Source: Drosophila miranda (lineage: Eukaryota; Arthropoda; Insecta; Diptera; Drosophilidae). From it: DNA of 64,000 nt. A program made the translations under genes and the position numbers. Each line of letters begins with the position of its first letter. Position 1 is the stretch's first letter. The stretch spans positions 11,268,001 to 11,332,000 of the forward strand of contig NC_046673.1 in NCBI RefSeq assembly GCF_003369915.1. Reading direction: 5' to 3'. Below the pieces are notes generated by a model. The model searched no databases and was not told the DNA's origin. It was given only the letters and a program-made list of their open reading frames with translations. Shown in pieces: positions 58,636 to 64,000 of this stretch.

Positions 58636-59232
58636 TTAGTTTCGGTTATAAAAATAACAAAATTTTTGTGTTAAAAATAAAATTTTTTTGTTGAAACGCA
58701 GAGAGAGCTTGTCGAAAAGTTCAATATTTTTTAATAAATTGTCATCGGATGTGCTTGTGTATGAATACTTGTTGTTTTGTCGCTGCACCACTAAAATAAC
58801 AGCCGGTTTCGAAGACGCGCTGATTAGAAGTTGTTGCTCTTTTTGCGAAGTTATCAATGGAATGCGGCAAATAGGTTTTGGCTCAATGTGTGCATATAGT
58901 GCCCGTTCACATGACAATGCAAGCTCGGTAATGCAGTAGTATTTTGATTCTGCAAGTAGCTCAGCTATTTCTTTGTTAGTTTCGGGTAATGGGACACTGC
59001 CATCGCGCAAGAAGTTGAGTATGATTCCAAAATGGTTTCCACAGCGATCTATTAGTATCCAACCTTCTGAATCAGTTAGCACCTCCATGCGACCACTAAA
59101 GATAGCGCTTAGCATTGTATCATTATGCTTCGTCAGTGTTCCGATTGTAGTATAATATAAGCGACCACCAACATTCAGCTTGACATACTGAGACGAATGC
59201 CCTTTTAACAGCACTTTCTGATCACCGGACAT
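58636..59232 (-). CDS. BTB-domain protein, truncated BACURD/KCTD type
   Basis: Open 198-codon frame from the ATG at 59232. One replacement in the BTB core (SAIFSGRME for SAMFSGRME), shared with 62667. Confidence 0.6.
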   Translation of the reverse strand: MSGDQKVLLKGHSSQYVKLNVGGRLYYTTIGTLTKHNDTMLSAIFSGRMEVLTDSEGWILIDRCGNHFGIILNFLRDGSVPLPETNKEIAELLAESKYYCITELALSCERALYAHIEPKPICRIPLITSQKEQQLLISASSKPAVILVVQRQNNKYSYTSTSDDNLLKNIELFDKLSLRFNKKILFLTQKFCYFYNRN

Positions 59233-59621
59233 GGCTTCAGACTGCTTGGCATGAAGCACAAATTGGTGGCTACTTTCTGCAGGTGCCAAAATCACTTTGT
59301 GTTAAAAATAAAATTTTCCTAAAATTGAAAATGTGAAAAAAACCAGAAGAGCACTTACACAAATCGGCAGTTAAGGCTAATGGCAGACATTCTTAGACTT
59401 CGATATAGTGAGTGTTAAACAGCAGTGCTTCCGTCGTAGGCCAGTTTCGTTCCTCAATGCTCTTCGTTCTTCTTCTAGTCAGCCAAGACACATACACGCA
59501 CAATGTCATGCGACACAACGCGTTGCAACGCTGCTAGGAAAGCCCTGTAAACTGATGTGACGCTCTCCGTTGGATGGAACAACATTGGCAACACTGGCAC
59601 ACTCTTATTTCGATATTTGGA

Positions 59622-59944
59622 ATGATGGCATCTTCTACTTCTACGAATCACAAGGCGACAACTCTACTTAAACTGGCGAACAATCCTCTACTCTGGTACA
59701 CAGCCATCCTTGACGGACAGCGTACAGCTTTTGACGGGGTAAGTTGAAGCCGTGGCAAATAGTGGATGCACCGCGAACTAATTTATCATTCCCCTTCAGG
59801 GCTTTCCTAGGTTTTTATATCGTTAACATCCAAGAGGTTACTTCACGCAAATATTCACGCACTACACATTCACAATCTCTCGTTAAAAAACTCTGGGCTG
59901 ATGGCGAGGCAGTTGGCATGGCGAACGCACATTTTAATGTTTAA
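59622..59944 (+). pseudogene. gene S copy with lost acceptor
   Basis: The intron end reads CTTCAGGGCTTTCC instead of CTTCACAGCTTTCC, moving the nearest AG by two bases; the donor and second exon are otherwise normal. Confidence 0.4.
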
Positions 59945-60050
59945 TTCTAGCATATTAATAAATATATTGAAAGAATTGACAATTGTTTTAATTAACCTTG
60001 AATTGAATTGAACGGGTGGCTTTGGTTGCGAAAATTTGACAAATTGGGTG

Positions 60051-60897
60051 TTTTTATACCCGATACTCAAAATGAGTATTGGGGTATATTAGATTTGTGG
60101 TAAAAGTTGATGTGATTGAACGTCCAGAAGGAATCGTTTCCGACCCCATAAAGTATATATATTCTTTATCAGCATCAATAGCCGAGTCGATTGAGCCATG
60201 TCTGTCTGTCCGTCTGTCCGTCCGTCCGTCCGTCTGTCCGTCTGTCCGTCCCCTTCAGCGCCTAGTGCTCAAAGACTATAAGAGCTAGAGCAACGATGTT
60301 TTGGATCCAGACTTCTGTGATATGTCACTGCTACAAAAATATTTTAAAACTTCGCCCCGCCCACTTCCGCCCCCACAAAAAACGAAAATCTGTGGCATCC
60401 ACTTTTTTAAAGATACGATAAAACCAAAAACGCAGAATCGTAGAGAATGACCATATCTTTTAGACTGCAGAATCTGAATTGGATCGTATTATTATTATAG
60501 CCAGCATCAAGAAAACAATTTCATTTTTTCTCGCCCTGTCTCTCTCTAACACACACGTAGCATAGCCGGCTTTGCTTAGAGTAAAACATTAGCGCCTAGA
60601 TCTCAAAGACTATAAAAGCTAGAGCAACCATATTTGGTATCCATACTCCTAAGATATCGAACCGAGACGAGTTTGTTTCAAAATTTCGCCACACCCCCTT
60701 CCACCACCGCAAAGGACGAAAATCTGGGGATATTCACAAATCTCAGAGACTATTAACGCTAGAGTAACCAAATTTTGTATTCGCACTCCTGTTAGATCTC
60801 ACTATAAAACGTATTTCTCAAAATATCGCCCCACTCCCTTCCGCCCCCACAAAGGACGAAAATCTGTTGCATCCACAATATTGAGGATACGAAAAAC
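60051..60897 (+). mobile_element. Helitron-like fragment fused to Mtch
   Basis: Full fragment. Near the joint one A of the GAGAAAACC run and its G are altered (GATACGAAAAACC). Confidence 0.6.
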
Positions 60898-61897
60898 CTT
60901 CATCTCCTGGTTGCCGGTCGCTTCGACATTAATGAAATTCTGGACATGGTGGCCCTTAATGGGCCGGACCACATTGAGCCTGGAGAGGGCCCGCTGCAGA
61001 ATAACAACAGGATAATCGAACAGGATGGACTCAATGACCTTTTGGAATTTTTCTGCACGGGGGTACTTTGGACTACGCTGATGCACCCGTTCCATCATGC
61101 CGGTGTCTTGATGCAACTGGGCTTTTAACCTTTTCCTGGTGAGATTGTCCGGCTGGGATTGCTCGGATCGCGCAGTCTTCTTCCTGGGGCGCAACACCTC
61201 ATTGGGTCATCAGAGCGATGGATTCTTCGCCCTCTTTCGGGGTCTCAAGGCGAGCATCGCGGGAAATTTTACTTCCTACCTGATGGAGGCAGCTATGGCG
61301 GCGATGGGTCTGGAAACTCGCAAACTCACCCATACGACTGGGACTTCTGTGAAGGATGTCTCATGGAACTTGCTAGTCAGAAGCATCCGATTGACCTTGA
61401 ATCTGGTCGTCACGCAGCCGTTTACTGTAGTCTTGACTCGCCAGATCGCCCAGTTTATAGGTTGCGAAAACGTCTACAAAACTATGGGCCAAACCATCTT
61501 CAAGATATTCACCGAAGAAGGCGTGGCCGGTTTCTACGCCGGCTTTGTGCCCCGCCTGCTGCGCAATATAGGCATCATGGCAGTCACCACTGTCGCGACG
61601 GCTCTCTTCTTCCACTATGGGCCGCAACACAGCACCATTCAGGTACTCAACGAGGTAATAGTCAATATTTCGTCCTCGTACGCTCTGCACCCGTTGTCAG
61701 TGGTGGGCACCTGTATGGATGTTCAAGGGTCCCCCTTGGCTGCTGCAATGCCGTCTCAAATGCCGCACTATGAACACTGGACTAAGTGCTTCTATGATAT
61801 ATATCAAGGTAGTGGATTCTACCACCGTGGGGGCGTTCTTTTCTGGCGTACGGTGCCTGTCAAGGGGCTGCATGACTTGATGGGACGCCCGAAATAA
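60898..61897 (+). pseudogene. Mtch: Mtch fragment with an extra stop
   Basis: 5' truncated, 5-bp deletion after HLIG, and a GAA to TAA change in LGFEPFPG (about 61126). The later part-frame runs open to the native stop. Confidence 0.8.
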
Positions 61898-62055
61898 GCA
61901 CAGAGTTGGCTCAGCCCTTTTTTTCCAGCTATTTGTTGAACAAAATAAACAAGAATTGTCTACTTCAATTGATTCTTTGTTACAATGATATTTTCCATAG
62001 ATCCTGTAACTTTTCACACTCCCTTGATAGCTAAAGGTGGTATTTCATTTGACAG

Positions 62056-62367
62056 GTGCAACAGCGGATCACTGCTAGCCTTCACGGTATATTTATACCA
62101 TCGCCATGGAATCGTAAGAGACGAATAATAGGAGTACCCGTTTGGTTGCCTGCCATAGCAACTGAGATTATTGTGTATGCTATTACTATTAATATTGTCA
62201 TACCACTAGTCAGACGAAAACAATTCATAGGACGGGACCATGGCCCGATACCTATCGAGGACCGTTCTCTTGGGGGCCCAGTGGATTGGCAAAGCGTTTG
62301 TATCGATCAGGAGATCAAGAAGTGGGAGGCCCAGACCGTATCGCAGGCCCAGTCAGGACATGCATAA
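62056..62367 (+). CDS. exon Q copy, open
   Basis: 103 codons, SPWNRK type with WQSVCID. Confidence 0.45.
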   Translation: MQQRITASLHGIFIPSPWNRKRRIIGVPVWLPAIATEIIVYAITINIVIPLVRRKQFIGRDHGPIPIEDRSLGGPVDWQSVCIDQEIKKWEAQTVSQAQSGHA

Positions 62368-62485
62368 ATGATTGGGGGTCTACTCTTGTTATGTCAATTC
62401 TGCTTGTTTTGAACAACGTGGGCAAATTCTAAGCCTCGCACTAAGAAACGATTCACAAAAGCTTTCCTTTCGCCCATGTATTTCC

Positions 62486-62642
62486 CTAATGTGAATTGCT
62501 AAGCCCGGTGCTAACAGAACACGTTGTCAAAAAATTTGATTGCTGTAGTAGGCCATGCTCGGTTCAAAACCAGTCGTAGTACAAGTAAAAGTATACGAGC
62601 TATTGAAAAAATCAAACAATTCAGTATCGTTTCGGGCTCCAT
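62486..62642 (-). pseudogene. orf M, short form
   Basis: 80-bp absence as in other short copies. Confidence 0.5.
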
Positions 62643-62666
62643 AGGGGCAACATCTCCTAAAAAAAC

Positions 62667-63263
62667 TTAGTTTCGGTTATAAAAATAACAAAATTTTTGT
62701 GTTAAAAATAAAATTTTTTTGTTGAAACGCAGAGAGAGCTTGTCGAAAAGTTCAATATTTTTTAATAAATTGTCATCGGATGTGCTTGTGTATGAATACT
62801 TGTTGTTTTGTCGCTGCACCACTAAAATAACAGCCGGTTTCGAAGACGCGCTGATTAGAAGTTGTTGCTCTTTTTGCGAAGTTATCAATGGAATGCGGCA
62901 AATAGGTTTTGGCTCAATGTGTGCATATAGTGCCCGTTCACATGACAATGCAAGCTCGGTAATGCAGTAGTATTTTGATTCTGCAAGTAGCTCAGCTATT
63001 TCTTTGTTAGTTTCGGGTAATGGGACACTGCCATCGCGCAAGAAGTTGAGTATGATTCCAAAATGGTTTCCACAGCGATCTATTAGTATCCAACCTTCTG
63101 AATCAGTTAGCACCTCCATGCGACCACTAAAGATAGCGCTTAGCATTGTATCATTATGCTTCGTCAGTGTTCCGATTGTAGTATAATATAAGCGACCACC
63201 AACATTCAGCTTGACATACTGAGACGAATGCCCTTTTAACAGCACTTTCTGATCACCGGACAT
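62667..63263 (-). CDS. BTB-domain protein, truncated BACURD/KCTD type
   Basis: Open 198-codon frame from the ATG at 63263, same protein as 58636. The stop-free leader has a change (SSHLFV for SSHQFV) upstream of the ATG. Confidence 0.6.
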   Translation of the reverse strand: MSGDQKVLLKGHSSQYVKLNVGGRLYYTTIGTLTKHNDTMLSAIFSGRMEVLTDSEGWILIDRCGNHFGIILNFLRDGSVPLPETNKEIAELLAESKYYCITELALSCERALYAHIEPKPICRIPLITSQKEQQLLISASSKPAVILVVQRQNNKYSYTSTSDDNLLKNIELFDKLSLRFNKKILFLTQKFCYFYNRN

Positions 63264-63652
63264 GGCTTCAGACTGCTTGGCATGAAGCACAAATAGGTGG
63301 CTACTTTCTGCAGGTGCCAAAATCACTTTGTGTTAAAATTAAAATTTTCCTAAAATTGAAAATGTGAAAAAAACCAGAAGAGCACTTACACAAATCGGCA
63401 GTTAAGGCTAATGGCAGACATTCTTAGACTTCGATATAGTGAGTGTTAAACAGCAGTGCTTCCGTCGTAGGCCAGTTTCGTTCCTCAATGCTGTTCGTTC
63501 TTCTTCTAGTCAGCCAAGACACATACACGCACAATGTCATGCGACACAACGCGTTGCAACGCTGCTAGGAAAGCCCTGTAAACTGATGTGACGCTCTCCG
63601 TTGGATGGAACTACATTGGCAACACTGGCACACTCTTATTTCGATATTTGGA

Positions 63653-63975
63653 ATGATGGCATCTTCTACTTCTACGAATCACAAGGCGACAACTCTACTT
63701 AAACTGGCGAACAATCCTCTACTCTGGTACACAGCCATCCTTGACGGACAGCGTACAGCTTTTGACGGGGTAAGTTGAAGCCGTGGCAAATAGTGGATGC
63801 ACCGCGAACTAATTTATCATTCCCCTTCACAGCTTTCCTAGGTTTTTATATCGTTAACATCCAAGAGGTTACTTCACGCAAATATTCACGCACTACACAT
63901 TCACAATCTCTCGTTAAAAAACTCTGGGCTGATGGCGAGGCAGTTGGCATGGCGAACGCACATTTTAATGTTTAA
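63653..63975 (+). CDS. gene S copy at the window edge
   Basis: Both exons, splice sites and stop are present; the window ends in its AATAAA region. Confidence 0.35.
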
Positions 63976-64000
63976 TTCTAGCATATTAATAAATATATTG

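Noticed and set aside
1-64000. tRNA, rRNA or bacterial-type operons
   Set aside because: No cloverleaf, rRNA core or ribosome-binding pattern noticed; introns and poly-A signals show a eukaryotic locus.

Overview
The window looks like nuclear DNA of a fruit fly of the Drosophila obscura group (D. miranda / D. pseudoobscura type), probably from a repeat-rich, amplified region such as heterochromatin or a young sex chromosome. The reasons are short 60-65 bp introns, a Helitron-like Drosophila repeat with a (GTCY)n tract, a BEL/Pao fossil, and fly versions of a mitochondrial carrier homologue and a BTB/KCTD protein. The species and chromosome are inference. No bacterial or viral genome organisation is present.

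Almost everything except 26036-30490 consists of copies of one chimeric cassette of about 4.0 kb. In its commonest form (orientation A) it reads left to right: (1) an Mtch (mitochondrial carrier homologue) fragment, +; (2) 'exon Q', a 103-codon terminal-exon-like reading frame behind a splice acceptor, +; (3) 'orf M', a 78-codon unrecognised frame, -, often shortened by exactly 80 bp; (4) a BACURD/KCTD-type BTB gene, -; (5) 'gene S', a small unrecognised two-exon gene candidate, +, head to head with the BTB gene; (6) about 0.85 kb of a Helitron-like element fused directly to the next Mtch fragment.

Layout: 1-2806 is an inverted partial cassette. 2814-15973 holds cassettes in orientation A with a 4.01-4.03 kb period. 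15973-26035 is inverted, carries a BEL/Pao fossil (18112-23221), and ends in the only open full-length Mtch (24866-26035, 389 codons). 26036-30490 is single-copy sequence with no convincing gene. From 30491 to the right edge the cassettes are in orientation A again. Within this, about 33.5-45.0 kb and 45.0-56.5 kb form a higher-order repeat of about 11.52 kb, each copy made of one plain cassette plus one cassette in which a BEL/Pao fossil replaces the 3' half of Mtch and the BTB gene is missing.

All cassette Mtch copies are 5' truncated and broken. By contrast, six BTB copies keep one identical-length 198-codon frame with a complete BTB domain and a new short C-terminal tail. The single-copy island has oppositely oriented arrays on both sides, so the locus has a palindromic plan. 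There are further inversion joints near 2810 and 15975. Inverted BTB and Mtch segments could give long hairpin RNAs. These genes do not form a classic pathway together; what joins them is co-amplification.
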